Notes: generated by a model not told the origin, from the sequence alone. A stretch of 64,000 nucleotides of DNA from Helianthus annuus (GCF_002127325.2 NC_035435.2:122631127-122695126); one strand, 5' to 3'. Shown: positions 1 through 11,040, numbered from the stretch's first letter. Made by a program: numbers and translations.

Positions 1-847
1 GTTTGATTTTTGAACTCGGACCCATTGTCACTTCTGATCGACTTCACTTTTAGTTTGGTCACGTTTTCAATCAGCGGGATGAATGATTTGAGAACTTCAG
101 CTGTCTCGCTTTTTGCTTCAAGAAAATAGACCCACGAGAATCGAGAGAAATCATCTGTGATTACCAAACAGTAAGAACTTTAGCAAGACTTTTAACACTA
201 ATTGGACCAAAAAGATCCATATGCATCAATTGAAGAGGCGCAGTGATCGTATTCACTGCTTTGGACTTGTGCGATTTGTTGTGTTGCTTTCCCTAGGCGC
301 ATGCTATACATTTTTCAGAAAATGGGAATTCTTTAATCGGAAGACCTCTTACTAAGTTTAACTTAGATAGTTTATTCATATTTTTAAAATTAACATGCCC
401 CAATCACCTGTGCCAAAGCAGTGACTCTGATTCTGAAGCCTTAGAGATCAAGCAGGTTAGATTGTCGTTTGTCTTGGGATTCTTCATATTGAGCACGTAT
501 GTGTTGTTTTGTCTTGGAGCAGTGAGCATGATCATTTCAGCAGGAACAACATAACCGGGCTTGAGAAACAAGCATTCCATGTCATTGAAAAGCACCGATA
601 TTCCTTTATCACAGACTTGTGAGACACTCATGAGATTGTAGCACAGCTCCGGAACATAGTTGACATTCTCCAGCGTGAGGGCTTCAGACACCACATCTCC
701 TACTCCAACAATTTTTCCTCCTTTCTCGTCTCCAGCGAAAGATACGAAATCACCATCGATGAAGCGAAAGTTCTTCAGAAGTTCCTTCAATCCAGTCATG
801 TGTCTCGAACATCCGCTGTTCACATGCCAGATGTATTCCATGAGCAT
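1..847 (-). pseudogene. Copia pol fragment: protease, GAG-pre-integrase, integrase (broken)
   Basis: The first recognisable segment on the minus strand is the aspartic protease, reading WHVNSGCSRHMTG near 800-825. Copia proteases carry D at the N position, so the catalytic aspartate appears lost. GAG-pre-integrase follows (SLLWHR, then LGHVNFKNMNKLSK), interrupted by TGA at 404-406. The zinc-binding CIACA segment has TAG at 293-295. The integrase core begins MHMDLFGP; a one-base frameshift near 175-185 precedes ITDDFSRFSWVYFLEAK and IRSDNGSEFKN, which hold the first two acidic residues of the DDE triad. The third lies beyond the window edge. This pol cannot be translated intact. Confidence 0.9.
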
Positions 848-1016
848 ACGAAGCCATTTCTGGAGTTTATTCTGATATACAAAAATATATACAAATTAGC
901 TTGATTTAGGAACCCAGATTTGCTTCATTTGGAATCTATCGTGGTTTTGACCCACGTTGACCTCTTTTTGTTTCCAAAAATAGGCAGTTGACTCAACCAG
1001 ATTTTTAACAGACTTT

Positions 1017-1799
1017 TTAAGATAATTTAATTGATATGTGGAGAAAAACATGTTCTGGTTTAGAAAACTTCTTGGTTTTACAATGTTTCGCTGTATGTCC
1101 TAAGTGACCACAGCGAAAGCATCTTTTATGTCTGGGTCTTTTGGTGTTAGAAGATGATGTATGTGATGAGAGTCTTGAGCTTTCTGCTTTCTTCATTTTC
1201 TTGTCCACTCTGCTTTCATCTTCTGAGTATTCTTCATCACTGTCTGAATCGAATGAACTTTCAGACATGTTGTCCTCGCTTGAGCTTTGCTCTTCACTTG
1301 CTTCGTAACTTGACTCATTGTAGCTTTGATCTTTGTTTGAACTTTCTGAGTCTTGGTCTTCAATGGTTTCAGAACTTGAACATTCGAAGCTTTCATCATT
1401 GGTGGGTTGATCTTCACTTGAGGATTGCTCGGTTTCATCACTAGGGAATTCTAGACTTTCATCACTTGCTGTTTGATCTTCACTTGAACTTTCTGATCCT
1501 TGCTCGTCTTCTGAGGCAGTGATGCTTGAGTCTTCATTGCCATGATCTTCAGTGACACTCTTTTCTGAATCTGTCACACCTGTTCTAGAAGGAATAAATT
1601 CGGGAATTTCCTCTGTGAGGAATTTTCCAAAACTATTCTTTTTCAATTCTGGCACAAATACAGGAGATTCACAAGCAACTTTATCATCACAAAACACATA
1701 ATTTAAATCATGACATTCAGACACACAATGTTCACGATCACGGGTCTCAAATGTAGGCACATGACCCTTATAGTCATCCGAAGATTTAAATTTAGGCAC
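1017..1799 (-). pseudogene. Copia gag distal segment with acidic tract and second zinc knuckle
   Basis: This 260-codon minus-strand frame is rich in Ser, Glu and Asp (about residues 85-200), then basic, and ends with a CCHC knuckle (CFRCGHLGHTAKHC). It lies just downstream of the long gag frame but is offset by one base, with a TGA just upstream of its first Met, so it is probably the frameshifted tail of the same polyprotein. CCHC knuckles bind element RNA during packaging. A second knuckle is unusual for short copia gags but fits elements with extended gag. It is not host-like. Confidence 0.7.
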
Positions 1800-1845
1800 T
1801 CAGCCATTACAGTCATGCATCCAACTTAAATTATTACATTCATCC

Positions 1846-4122
1846 TTAACATTGTTTTTTCCTAGAACAGTTCCAGGCGAACCAGTTAATGGTGGAATAA
1901 CTGTCGCCTGAATATCCGATTCCTATTTTTGACCCGCCGCAGTCTCCATCCTCATTGCACACATCTTCTTTACACACAATGGGATCTGCATTACTTTTAG
2001 AACAGTTAGCGGTTGTCTCATTTTCATAAAACTCATTTTGTTCAACAGAGGCCTTTTCATTGATGAGATCATTTTCGGGATGAGGAGTCGGCATAGGCAC
2101 ATAGTTTTTGCTATGTGGTGGGAAGAATAGTTTTCTTTCATTTCCGTGCCTATCCTTATACCCAATCCCGTCTTTCACAAACGTTGGTCGTTGGCAGTTT
2201 TTAATGTCAGTAAAGGCCTTTTGACTGACATTCCATTTATCTATTATAATTTGTAATTTATTCTTTTCGTTCAAAGCTTTTTCTAATCTTTCTGTGAGAT
2301 CGTTTATGATAAAATCTTTTCTAAACACAAATTCTTTTAGAGTTTGCATTTTAGCTAAAGTTGAATTCAACTTTCTCTGATATGCAGCCTCATTCTGTTT
2401 AAGCTCGTTGTTAAATTTTAAAGCTTTGTCTTTTTGTCTCTCATATTCTAGATTCAACGATTTGTAATGTGCCACGACATCAACGCATGCAGGAGTGCAT
2501 AATTTTTCTTTAAAACTAAGTGGAATACTGTTTACCAAGTCCTTGTCAGCTTTCTCTTTTGACGAATCTGCTTTCATGGCGGCTGCTGGGACCTTTTCCT
2601 TACCCTTCTTTTGATCAGATGCCTCTTTCGAAACATGTTCCTCTGCTTCTCCACACTTCTTTTCATTCTCAGGCTCCATTGAAGTCAGAATGCTTTTCAA
2701 ACCTTTGTCAGCAGTATTGTCTCCTTTTGGAATTCCGGCTGTCTGCTTTTCAAACTGCCTTGATGGGGATTCACTTGAGATCTTGGCCATCAGAGCTTTG
2801 TTGACTTGCTCCTTTGCTTCAGTAATTTCTTCACTCCAATCATAGTCTTCGACGACTAAAGCTTTTGGCGTGCTAGGAGACGCGTTGTTCTTGTTCTCTT
2901 CAACTGTGATTTGCTTTACAGCAGGAGTGGTTTCACTGTTTCCTTCTTTCAACAGAGGACAATCACGCTTGAAATGGCCTAGATTCTTGCAGTTGTAGCA
3001 CCTAAGTTTAGATTTGTCAAAACCAGCTTTTCCAAGACCCAAACGCTTTCCTGTTCTGTCTTGAAATTTCTTTAGCCTCAAAGTGATCATGGCCATTTGC
3101 CATTTCAGATCCATTTCCTCCATGTCATCTGGATCAACCTGATACATGTCTTCAGCAGTGAACATCTCCTTCTTTAGTTCTCCAGACATCAGGGCTTCAT
3201 AGCTACTCAGAAATGTGTTGAAAAGTGCCACGTTTTCAGTGGACACTTTCAACGCTTGAGTGTCAACAGGGATAGTCTTCTCAACAAGTTGTGGAGCTTT
3301 CGATGCGCTTGCGGAAGCGTTGGCGTAGATTATGTCAGAAGCTGGTGGAGTGATGCCCCCTGAAGCAAGAAATGCCACATTTTTTAAACCAGCAGTGGTT
3401 TGAGTTGACTTTGGTGGGTAACCAGCAGTGTTCATCTCTCTTTTGTTGACATCCATTTCAAAGGCTCTTAGGGTGTTGATCAGGTCGGACAGAGTGACAG
3501 GATTTGGATTGTTGAGGAAATCCTTCTTGATCATCATGCATTGTAGGCTCCATTCCTTGGGAAGTGAATCTAGCAGCTTCTTTATTGCAGCACGATTTGT
3601 GACAGGATTTCCCGCTTTCTTCATTTTGGTCATCATATTCAGAAAGCGACTGATGTGATCGGAAAGACTTTCTCCACGAACTCCACAAAACATGTCATAT
3701 TGTTTCTGCACCATATCTCTCTTGCTTTCGATCAACTCTTCATTTCCTTCATAGTACTCAATCAATGCATACCAGAGTGCATTTGCAGTTCGGTGTTCTT
3801 CAAACATGTTGCAGTCGTTGGTTGATAGTGCCATGGTTAAGGCAGCATGAGCACGACGATCACGTTGGATTAGAGCCTTGTCTTCATCAGTAAAGGTAGT
3901 TGCATCATTGTTGGCAACTACCGCATCTCCTCGAACAACCGTTGGAATGTGGGGTCCAACGGTGACAGAGAGCCACAGATTGTAGTCTGTGTACTCGAAG
4001 AACGATTGAATGCGAGTCTTCCAAGTGCTAAAGTCTTCAGCCCCTTTCAACTTTGGTGGCCGAGTAGTGGTTCCAGTCTCAAGTTCCGCTTGAGCAATTG
4101 GACTTAGTTGATTCAATGACAT
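1846..4122 (-). CDS. Ty1/copia gag polyprotein, long form
   Basis: A 758-residue uninterrupted frame starts at MSLNQLSPIAQ. About residues 25-210 resemble the UBN2/retrotransposon-gag capsid domain, with the typical opening PPKLKGAEDFSTWKTRIQSF. A CCHC knuckle (CYNCKNLGHFKRDCP) lies near residues 373-388. A Lys/Glu-rich stretch follows and then a probable coiled coil (about 560-640). Gag forms the cytoplasmic virus-like particle that packages element RNA. The frame is much longer than a typical 300-400-residue copia gag. It is the only intact element protein here, while downstream pol is mutated, so it could at most act in trans. Confidence 0.85.
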   Translation of the reverse strand: MSLNQLSPIAQAELETGTTTRPPKLKGAEDFSTWKTRIQSFFEYTDYNLWLSVTVGPHIPTVVRGDAVVANNDATTFTDEDKALIQRDRRAHAALTMALSTNDCNMFEEHRTANALWYALIEYYEGNEELIESKRDMVQKQYDMFCGVRGESLSDHISRFLNMMTKMKKAGNPVTNRAAIKKLLDSLPKEWSLQCMMIKKDFLNNPNPVTLSDLINTLRAFEMDVNKREMNTAGYPPKSTQTTAGLKNVAFLASGGITPPASDIIYANASASASKAPQLVEKTIPVDTQALKVSTENVALFNTFLSSYEALMSGELKKEMFTAEDMYQVDPDDMEEMDLKWQMAMITLRLKKFQDRTGKRLGLGKAGFDKSKLRCYNCKNLGHFKRDCPLLKEGNSETTPAVKQITVEENKNNASPSTPKALVVEDYDWSEEITEAKEQVNKALMAKISSESPSRQFEKQTAGIPKGDNTADKGLKSILTSMEPENEKKCGEAEEHVSKEASDQKKGKEKVPAAAMKADSSKEKADKDLVNSIPLSFKEKLCTPACVDVVAHYKSLNLEYERQKDKALKFNNELKQNEAAYQRKLNSTLAKMQTLKEFVFRKDFIINDLTERLEKALNEKNKLQIIIDKWNVSQKAFTDIKNCQRPTFVKDGIGYKDRHGNERKLFFPPHSKNYVPMPTPHPENDLINEKASVEQNEFYENETTANCSKSNADPIVCKEDVCNEDGDCGGSKIGIGYSGDSYSTINWFAWNCSRKKQC

Positions 4123-4149
4123 CTTTGCTTGATTTTGACGGAATAGGGC

Positions 4150-4615
4150 TGATCAGAAGCTAATTTCGCTGACAAGTCACAGAAGACCTGTGACAGAGTT
4201 AATTTCGCTGATGACAAGAGAAGCTCGTTCAATTTCGCTGACCGATCTTCCTGATCTTCAACCTTCACTGGTACTCTAGGTTGTCCATCACGGGTGAACG
4301 AGCTAATTCCGCTGACAAACACAACACAGACGTTAGTTGGATTAATTCCGCCGATTACCGTGATAAGAACGTTGTGGTTCAGTATCACAGTTCTCGAAGT
4401 CGCCTTCGATAATTTCGCTCAAGGGTCACCGGACACTATTTCGCTGATGATCAGTAATTTCGCTCGAATGATGATCGTCGAAATTAATGATCTTGCGATA
4501 GTTTCTCAATGATTTGATTATGTTCGCTATATTCAACGCTATGTTCGCTATATTCAAAAATTAATTTCGCTGCCTTCAAAAATTGTTCACTGCATTCATG
4601 TTAATTTCGCTGGAC
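4150..4615 (-). repeat. Interspersed AATTTCGCTGA motif in copia leader
   Basis: About ten copies of a motif reading (T)AATTTCGCTGA on the plus strand (TCAGCGAAATTA in element sense) are spaced 25-110 bases apart between gag and the Pack-MULE. They start near 4161, 4201, 4231, 4304, 4344, 4408, 4438, 4455, 4562 and 4601, with occasional T-to-C changes. Spacing is irregular, so this is not a simple tandem repeat. No function is known to me; RNA packaging or a regulatory site is possible. Confidence 0.75.
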
Positions 4616-4810
4616 AGAGGGTTTAACACAAACTAAAACCCTCTAATCACTCAAAAACAACTCAAAAACCATGTTTTGATGCATCAAAATGTCCAAAATG
4701 ACTCCCTAATCATGTATTAACAACAACCTATCGATTAAACACACCAAATCAATCCATTTTAAGTCCAAAAATTTGAAAACTTTGAAACTCTTGAAAAACC
4801 TTCAAAACTA
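4616..4810. other. Copia leader, no gene
   Basis: AT-rich untranslated leader continuing to the Pack-MULE. Its last nine bases, TCAAAACTA (4802-4810), are the left target-site duplication of that element. No coding potential seen. Confidence 0.6.
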
Positions 4811-5197
4811 GAGTAAATTACAAGTTTTGTCCTTTATGTTTGTATCAAATTGCAGGCGGTGTCCTTTGCCTTTAAATTTGACGAGTTTTGTCCTTAACGT
4901 TTCAAAATCCTGCACGTTATGTCCTTTAGCCCTAACTCAGTCAGATTTTTTTGTTAAATATGGTCATGTGACTTGCCCATGAGGGCATCTTTATCATTTT
5001 ACCTCCCTATGGACTATTGATTAAATAACTTGATATTCAAGGGACTAATTGGGTAAAAAATAAAACATATTCTCTCTCCCTCTCTTTCATCTCTCTCACT
5101 CTCTTCACCCACTATCACCACCTCCACCTCCCACCACCAACACCCACCCACCGCCACAACCTCCCGCCACCAACCTTCAACCGCCACATCCCATCTC

Positions 5198-5310
5198 CCA
5201 GCATTAAAGATAATTGGTGGAAGAAGATAAATGAAGAAAATATCTTCACTGAACACTAGAAGATGTGAGCTTGTTCCTCCATTAGCTAACAAAATAACAA
5301 CTCCAGTGCA
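5198..5310 (-). pseudogene. Captured NHX antiporter exon 2 fragment
   Basis: The minus-strand translation contains CTGVVILLANGGTSSHLL and VFSEDIFFIYLLPPIIFNAG. The SEDIFFIYLLPPIIFNAG stretch matches the conserved transmembrane segment of plant NHX exchangers known for amiloride binding (FFIYLLPP). Homology stops just after FNAG, a natural exon end in NHX genes as I recall them. The acceptor side is degraded: no clear AG directly before CTGVV. Together with the exon at 5425-5571 and about 115 bp of intron, it identifies the donor gene with confidence. Confidence 0.82.
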
Positions 5311-5424
5311 TGTCATCCAATTAAACAAAAACAATAACCATTTAATTTCAAATTAATCTACTAATTTCACAATTCAACAAACCTAAGGGATTATCAAACA
5401 CACACAGAGAGACTTTACACTTAC

Positions 5425-5571
5425 AATAACAAGTGTTGTGATATACTCATTCATCCAGCGATTCTCCTCCAGCAGATGCCCAATCACAATACAAGCACAA
5501 AGAAGAGCAACAAACAAGTTCATTTAAACCACAGAAGAATACTCTGAGGTAGCCAGTGTAGTACTCCCCAT
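5425..5571 (-). pseudogene. Captured NHX antiporter exon 1 fragment
   Basis: From an ATG at 5571-5569 the minus strand reads MGSTTLATSEYSSVV, an in-frame TAA, then MNLFVALLCACIVIGH, LLEENRWMNEYITTLVI and a GT donor (GTAAG, 5424-5420). The LLEENRWMNE segment with the preceding hydrophobic helix is characteristic of the N-terminus of plant vacuolar NHX-type Na+/H+ exchangers. These exchange cytosolic Na+ or K+ for vacuolar H+. The retained donor shows capture from genomic DNA rather than cDNA. The copy is truncated and carries a stop, so no antiporter can be made. About 300 bp to its right (5572-5880) may be the captured 5' UTR. Confidence 0.82.
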
Positions 5572-6356
5572 CTTCCCAACCAAAAATCCTAAATTGGCCA
5601 GTCGAATCACAAACGTCAGCAGCAATTAATCCTCAAAATCAGCAATTAATCCTCAAAATCAACCTTCAAACAACAACATCAAAACATAAACTCAATCACA
5701 TCAGCACATTAAACGAAACGAAAACCTAACATTACCGATTATATAATGGTGTGAATCGATGAAACTAACTAAACAGCTTGATCTCAACCTTCGTCTTCAA
5801 ATCAGAACATCAATCATCGTTTCTTTCTCTAGAAAATCGAACTTCGTAGGCGATTGATTCTGGTTATCCGGTGCAGATTCCGTTAACTACAACCATAAAT
5901 GTGATCAGAGAGAGTGTGTGTGTTTGAGTGTGAAAGTGTGAGAGACAAAATGGGGGCAAAACAGGAGAGAGTGATGGGTCGCCGGAGGTGGTGGTGGTGG
6001 CATATGGTGGGTCTGTGATTGAGAGAGGGGGATAGAGAGATAGAGACTGAAGAGAGAGAGATTGAGGGAGGTTTTGAGTTTATATATATTATTTTAACTA
6101 AATGCATAAAATCACAAAAATACCCTTATCTGATTATTAAAATTACAAAAATACTCTAATTTAACAGAAAAATTTAACTGTGTTAGGCTCAAAGGGCATG
6201 TCGTGCAAGATTTTGAAATATTAAGGACAAAACTCGTCAAATTTAAAGGCAAAGGACACCGTCTGCAATCTGGTACAAACATAAAGGACAAAACTTGTAA
6301 TTTACTCTCAAAACTATGAAAAATCTCAACAAGAACACAACAACCAAGAGCACTAA

Positions 6357-6369
6357 GGCTCTGATACCA
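6357..6369 (-). other. Primer binding site, initiator-Met tRNA
   Basis: On the minus strand this reads TGGTATCAGAGCC, complementary to the 3' end of plant initiator methionine tRNA, five bases inside the LTR end at 6375. It is where minus-strand DNA synthesis of the copia element would start. Confidence 0.88.
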
Positions 6370-6374
6370 AATTA

Positions 6375-6829
6375 TGGATCCCAAAATCAATCCGGATCAC
6401 AGTGGTTGGTTGTTTTAACCCAAAACACCTATTGATTAAGTGTTTGAGCTATGAAAAGTCAAGAATGATCAAAGATGAAGGTGAAGCTAATGGATTAATG
6501 AATACAACAAGTGTTGTATTGAATCCAAACAATAAGATAAATCAATAGAACACCTTGGATATCAGATTTGAGCACAAGATCAAAGATAGAATGTAACAAC
6601 ACCAATATTCATTCAAGAGCCAAAAGCTTACCAAGGTTACAATGTGAGGGCTATTTATAGTGTTCCTGACTAGCCAGCAAATTTATAAATTTGCTGGAAT
6701 CTTATCTACACTAGGTCAGGAACCTTAATTCTAGAGAATTACAAAACAAGCCCTTTTACATTCAAAATAGCTACAAACTATAACTAAACTAATCCAGCAC
6801 AAGTATCAACGATCTTAAAAGTTCTAACA
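6375..6829 (-). repeat. 5' LTR of the copia element
   Basis: The 455-bp LTR in element sense begins TGTTAGAACTTTTAAG at 6829 and ends GGGATCCA at 6375, so it has TG...CA ends directly next to the primer site. No frame of interest lies inside. The outer boundary is inferred from the TG terminus, since the second LTR is outside the window. Confidence 0.75.
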
Positions 6830-6834
6830 TTAGT

Positions 6835-9021
6835 CCTTGCGAAACGAATGAACAAATTAGTCTTGATAATCAATTGAACAAGATAAAGTGTTGAAAACAT
6901 AATAAACTCGGCTAGAACCTTGGTTAAATTAGTGGCCTAAAAATAGTGACTACCGAATAGTCGAAGAAATGCCTAAGTGAGTTCGTTGAACTCAATTGTG
7001 CATTTCATATATATTAAAAAGGGACAGTTGACTTTTGAGAGTCAAACTGACCATTAATAAGATCGAATGAAAATTTTGATAGAAAATACGTAAGGGGGAA
7101 TAATCGTATTAAACTATGATTAGTCTAACCACCTTATGAATGATGAATGATAGTTTGGTGCTTAACAAGCTAGGTAGAAGCTTGGGGAGAAAGCGGGTCG
7201 AACGAATCAAGTACGAGAAGAAAAGCGTAAACTGGATGAGAGGTATGTAAAGTTTATGCCCCTTTATGTTACCTACAAAATGCTTAATTGCAAGTATTTT
7301 ATATGAATTCTATTAAGTGATTGGAATATGATGTTCCGGAATGATTTAATGCGAGTCGGAACAAGGGAGAATGGTAAGAAACCATGAATTATAGTAAAAA
7401 GTGTAAAATGGTAAATTAGACATGTGATGATGAACAAATAAGAAATTTTGAATCCATACGTTATGATGTAAACCATGACGGGTAAAAGTGGTAAAATAGT
7501 AGTCTAGACATGAGTGGGCGGATGGGAAAAGAGATTCAAATAGACACCATATGGCGTAAGTCATAACGAGTCAAACAAACAAGAAACGTTTTTTAAGTAA
7601 AACGAGTTCAAGGAGAAAACCGGGATCGGTTTAAGGGGTGAAATGGTAATTAAATACCATCTCATATGGATGAATGGTCATTTAGACTAAATGGGTCAAA
7701 TGGTGTTGTTAACACCATTTGACAATAACATCTGATAATTGCTTGTTGAGTTTTGTGTTCTCAGGAATTAACATAAGGTTCGCGTTACTATCAACTAGTG
7801 ATTAATAGTGAAAGGTATTGAAACGAGTCGATATTATGACCCGAGCCAGGTACGCATGAATAAGTTATAGTTAAATGTGCGATTTTGGTCAAATAGTTAG
7901 TGAAAGCCTTGTAAAATAAGGGACTTAAATTGACCAAAAAGCCCTTGATGGATAAATCGGGCAAACGACCCTTATGGATTTTTTAGAAATTTGTATTACG
8001 ATTATGAAATCCTTAGACACGTATAAAAGTAATAGGCATAAACTTTCGTAGGTCAAATGCCTAAGAATGGGTCATTGCTTTAAATGACCAATCGAAGGGT
8101 AAAAATTCGGGATAAGGGTTTCATTATGTTAAATCCACCACAAAAATAGTGTGGTGGAATATAAGTAGTTATTTAAATATGGGAATGCGAAGTGAGAAAA
8201 GAGAATAGCGAGTCGATGCTTAAATGCATAAAAGATCCTCTAAACGGGTCAAAACGAATTATGTGCAAAACTTGGATATTGGCCGTGTAATTCACAAAGT
8301 TATGAATCCAAGATAAATATTTTATGTTAAATACATTGGTGTATGATTTATGATTAACTAGAAACAAGTTCATGATTTTTAAACACAAACGGGTCAAATG
8401 CGTAGAAACTAAATATAAAGCCGAGGGCTTAGAATCCAGAAATTTGTTAATCCGAATGTCGGATTTTAACTCCATGTGATGGAGGATCAAATTACAATCG
8501 CATAGGAAAAAGAATCGCGTAAAACGGATCAATAACGAATAAGTTATGGTCGTTTCCGTAAAAACTAGTGTAGCTGGCAAAGTGCAGGTCCCAGAAACGG
8601 ACCTGCTGGAAAAGGGTCTCCCTCGCGTCACGTGAGGGAGCAAGGTGGTTCTGGCGCGTGGCATGACGTAGTCCGTTTCTGAAAATTGTGTTTTTTTTAA
8701 TTATTTTGCCTCGCGAACTCGTTTAAACACGTTTTAAACTACGTATGACTAATTCAATTCATGTTTTATGAATTGTAGGTATAATTTACAGTACCAAACA
8801 ACGATCAAGCTCAACGAAGAACCGAACACGATCAAGTTACAAGCTTCCGCACATTGTTAATCGTTATTTTTAAACGACGAATTTAGTCACCTTATGTGGT
8901 ATACTTGAAAGTTGTAAAAGTTTTAATTAATCCGTATTTTCCAATATACTTGTAATTATAATTACATGATTATGTTCGTGATTTAAAACAAAATCCGCTT
9001 AAAAATAGTAAGGGTGTTACA
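6835..9021. repeat. Probable Ty3/gypsy LTR or UTR fragment; no gene
   Basis: About 2.2 kb without coding potential. Its right edge reads GGGTGTTACA on the plus strand, so in minus orientation it starts TGTAACACCC, a common start of plant gypsy LTRs. The copia element lies at its left edge with a candidate TTAGT target copy, so this looks like an older LTR interrupted by it. The left boundary is not visible. Short frames at 7273-7564 and 8173-8664 have no recognisable domain and I treat them as chance. Confidence 0.4.
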
Positions 9022-9534
9022 CACAACTACTCTTATCAGACCTAATACACAAATCAAGATAAGAAACAACAGATAAACAACCACAACAGGCCACAAGAAA
9101 TGCATAATATAGCAACACAGAGAAAAATAAGTAATCAAAGAAATGCCAGTCCTCACTACCCCGACTTCAACTACTCCAACAACAGAAAATAAAAGAGAAG
9201 AGTAAGAACGATCTTACAGCGGGTGCAAAATAACTCCAAATAAAACCAGATCTGTAGTTTTCAAGAACTACAAGACCTAATTTGCTAAAACAACAATCAA
9301 ATGATCCCGGTTGGTTTGCCCTGAACCTTCTAGGGTTTCAGAGACTAACGCAGGTCTTCAATCAACACCGCACAAACCCTAGTATAGGATTTGTCTTCAC
9401 AGATCTCCCAAGCACAGATTCCAAGGATGCGAAGCAACACACTACTATTCCGATCAACAAGGGGTAAGAAACCCTAACAGACACACAACAAACACTATCA
9501 GAATAAGATGCGGAAGATAAATCAAAAGCTCTTT
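9022..9534 (-). other. Leader of a second LTR retrotransposon
   Basis: Non-coding sequence left of a primer site (9535-9547). In minus orientation it would be the 5' untranslated leader of an element whose body has been lost or displaced by the LTR fragment at 6835-9021. Confidence 0.45.
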
Positions 9535-9547
9535 GGCTCTGATACCA
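9535..9547 (-). other. Primer binding site, initiator-Met tRNA
   Basis: GGCTCTGATACCA on the plus strand is TGGTATCAGAGCC on the minus strand. It directly abuts a TG/CA LTR end at 9548. Confidence 0.8.
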
Positions 9548-10120
9548 TGTCAAATGGTATGAAAACAGCTGATAACACACAATATAGCAAGAAAACAAGC
9601 GACAAAAGCTTTTATTATTTACCCAATCTAAAAAACACCCCCCAAAACCCTAGATCTTATTGATCTTACAAACAGTAAGATCTAAGAACAAATACAATGA
9701 AACGATCAACTGATACAAACAATCAGAAGATCAGAAACAATGATCACACACGATCACTAGATCTATCAAAGATCTCAAAACAACTAATACAAAAAAATAC
9801 AAAAGGATACAATCAAAGAACAAAGAAGACTGATAAACTTGAGAGTTGTGTGTAACAAATGAGAGAGACTGGCTGGAAGTGTCTAGAAGGCTGCCTTTTA
9901 TACCACCTTTTTGAAATATTACACTTCAGTCCAAGAGATCTGTTGATGACGATCGCAGCCCCTCAAATGTTTCACATACACCCTTTATACTTCCAGCTGT
10001 TATAACAAACATATAACAAACTAACAACGGATAAGCAGATTAGCCCATCTTTTGTGATTATATAAACAACCCAAACATAACAGGCCCAGACATGTTATAA
10101 TAAGCCCAATAAATAACATA
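9548..10120 (-). repeat. 5' LTR of a second, probably copia, element
   Basis: In minus orientation the LTR ends CCATTTGACA directly before the primer site. The right (outer) boundary is not certain; I place it near 10120 from TG-starting candidates. No internal coding region of this element survives in the window. Confidence 0.5.
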
Positions 10121-11040
10121 TGAACGAGAATTACTCTTTTACTTTTAGCAAGTTTCGAAGGGTTCTATTTAACATGTGTTTTGTGGAGTAACTAGTCAAC
10201 TAAAAAACGTGATTTAACAAAAGAGAAGATAATTAAATCATTGATAGAAACTTCGATAGCACAACGACTGTACATCGAACATTTCCATTACCTTTTATAA
10301 ACATTGATAGTTTTAAAAATACAATTTCGTTCACAACGTCAACCAATCTATCTATTTATTCTAACATATGCACAAGTTCAAGTGACACTTGCAATAAACT
10401 TAACTACTTCAACAAGATATAGATAAAAAAAACTTACCATCACTCTAATCGAATTTGATTTCATACATGTTACAAAATGACACATAAACCAATACAAAAC
10501 AAAACTTTTATTAGTATTAAGTATGCAAATACCCGGCCAATTTTTAGGCCCAATATGCATTACAAATACACTAGTTGTTAGATGAAATATCGGACAAATA
10601 TATAATTTCTAAGAAAAAAAGTACATAAAAATTTATAAATAGTTCAAGAAAATAAAATAAAACTATTAATTCAGAAATTTCAAACTTACAAAATTACCAT
10701 GAACCAAATAAAGTGATCAACTTAACCCATCCAAAATCTTTTCCTAAAACATTGATATATACCGATAGATGGATATATGGTCAGTCAGTACTGGATCCCA
10801 CACTGAAAAGTTTGAAAGAAAATCCAATCCAAACTCTTATTCTGAAAACGACGGATAACCAACGGAATGCCCGTTGGTAAACTTTTCCATCCAAAAATGA
10901 CAAAAATGCGTATTTCTCTCCAAAATTTTAGTCGATAATCCATTAGTAAATGCCGGTCAAGCTAAGGGAAAAATTTACCTCAGTAATCTGTCAGTGATTG
11001 CAAACGAATTACTAATCATCTTATTTGATTTAGTTCTCAG
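10121..11040. other. AT-rich intergenic DNA, nothing recognised
   Basis: No long frame, RNA gene or terminal repeat was recognised. The 60-codon frame at 10378-10560 has no domain signature. Confidence 0.5.

Larger units (their letters stand above)
4811..6307. mobile_element. Pack-MULE (non-autonomous Mutator-like) with captured NHX exons
   Basis: The 1497-bp element is flanked by perfect 9-bp direct repeats TCAAAACTA (4802-4810 and 6308-6316), the size expected for Mutator-like elements. It has terminal inverted repeats of about 120 bp beginning GAGTAAATTACAAGTTTTGT. There is no transposase frame. The interior holds two exons and the 5' untranslated region of a Na+/H+ antiporter gene in minus orientation. 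Near each end are pyrimidine-rich or purine-rich, ACC/GGT-rich segments that look like another captured promoter or UTR. It sits inside the copia leader, so it arrived after that element. Confidence 0.9.
1..6829 (-). mobile_element. Ty1/copia LTR retrotransposon, 5' part
   Basis: Read on the minus strand, the order is 5' LTR (6829-6375), initiator-Met-tRNA primer site, long leader, gag, second zinc-knuckle segment, protease, GAG-pre-integrase and integrase, running off the window at base 1. Protease-integrase before any reverse transcriptase is the Ty1/copia order. The large gag with a separate acidic segment suggests a SIRE/Maximus-type lineage, which is inference. A Pack-MULE (4811-6307) interrupts the leader. 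Several pol breaks make this copy defective. The candidate 5-bp target copy at 6830-6834 is TTAGT; its partner lies outside the window. Confidence 0.88.

Noticed and set aside
1154..1444. Frames opposite or overlapping the copia gag tail (1154-1444, 1193-1441, 1923-2165, 2520-2804, 3428-3688)
   Set aside because: Alternative-frame readings of the real gag frame with no independent support.
8173..8664. 163-codon minus-strand frame
   Set aside because: No recognisable domain, lies in LTR-like sequence, and AT-poor enough to stay open by chance.
6357..9547. tRNA genes suggested by GGCTCTGATACCA motifs
   Set aside because: Only the 13-base 3'-end complement is present, at LTR boundaries, so these are primer binding sites and not tRNA genes.
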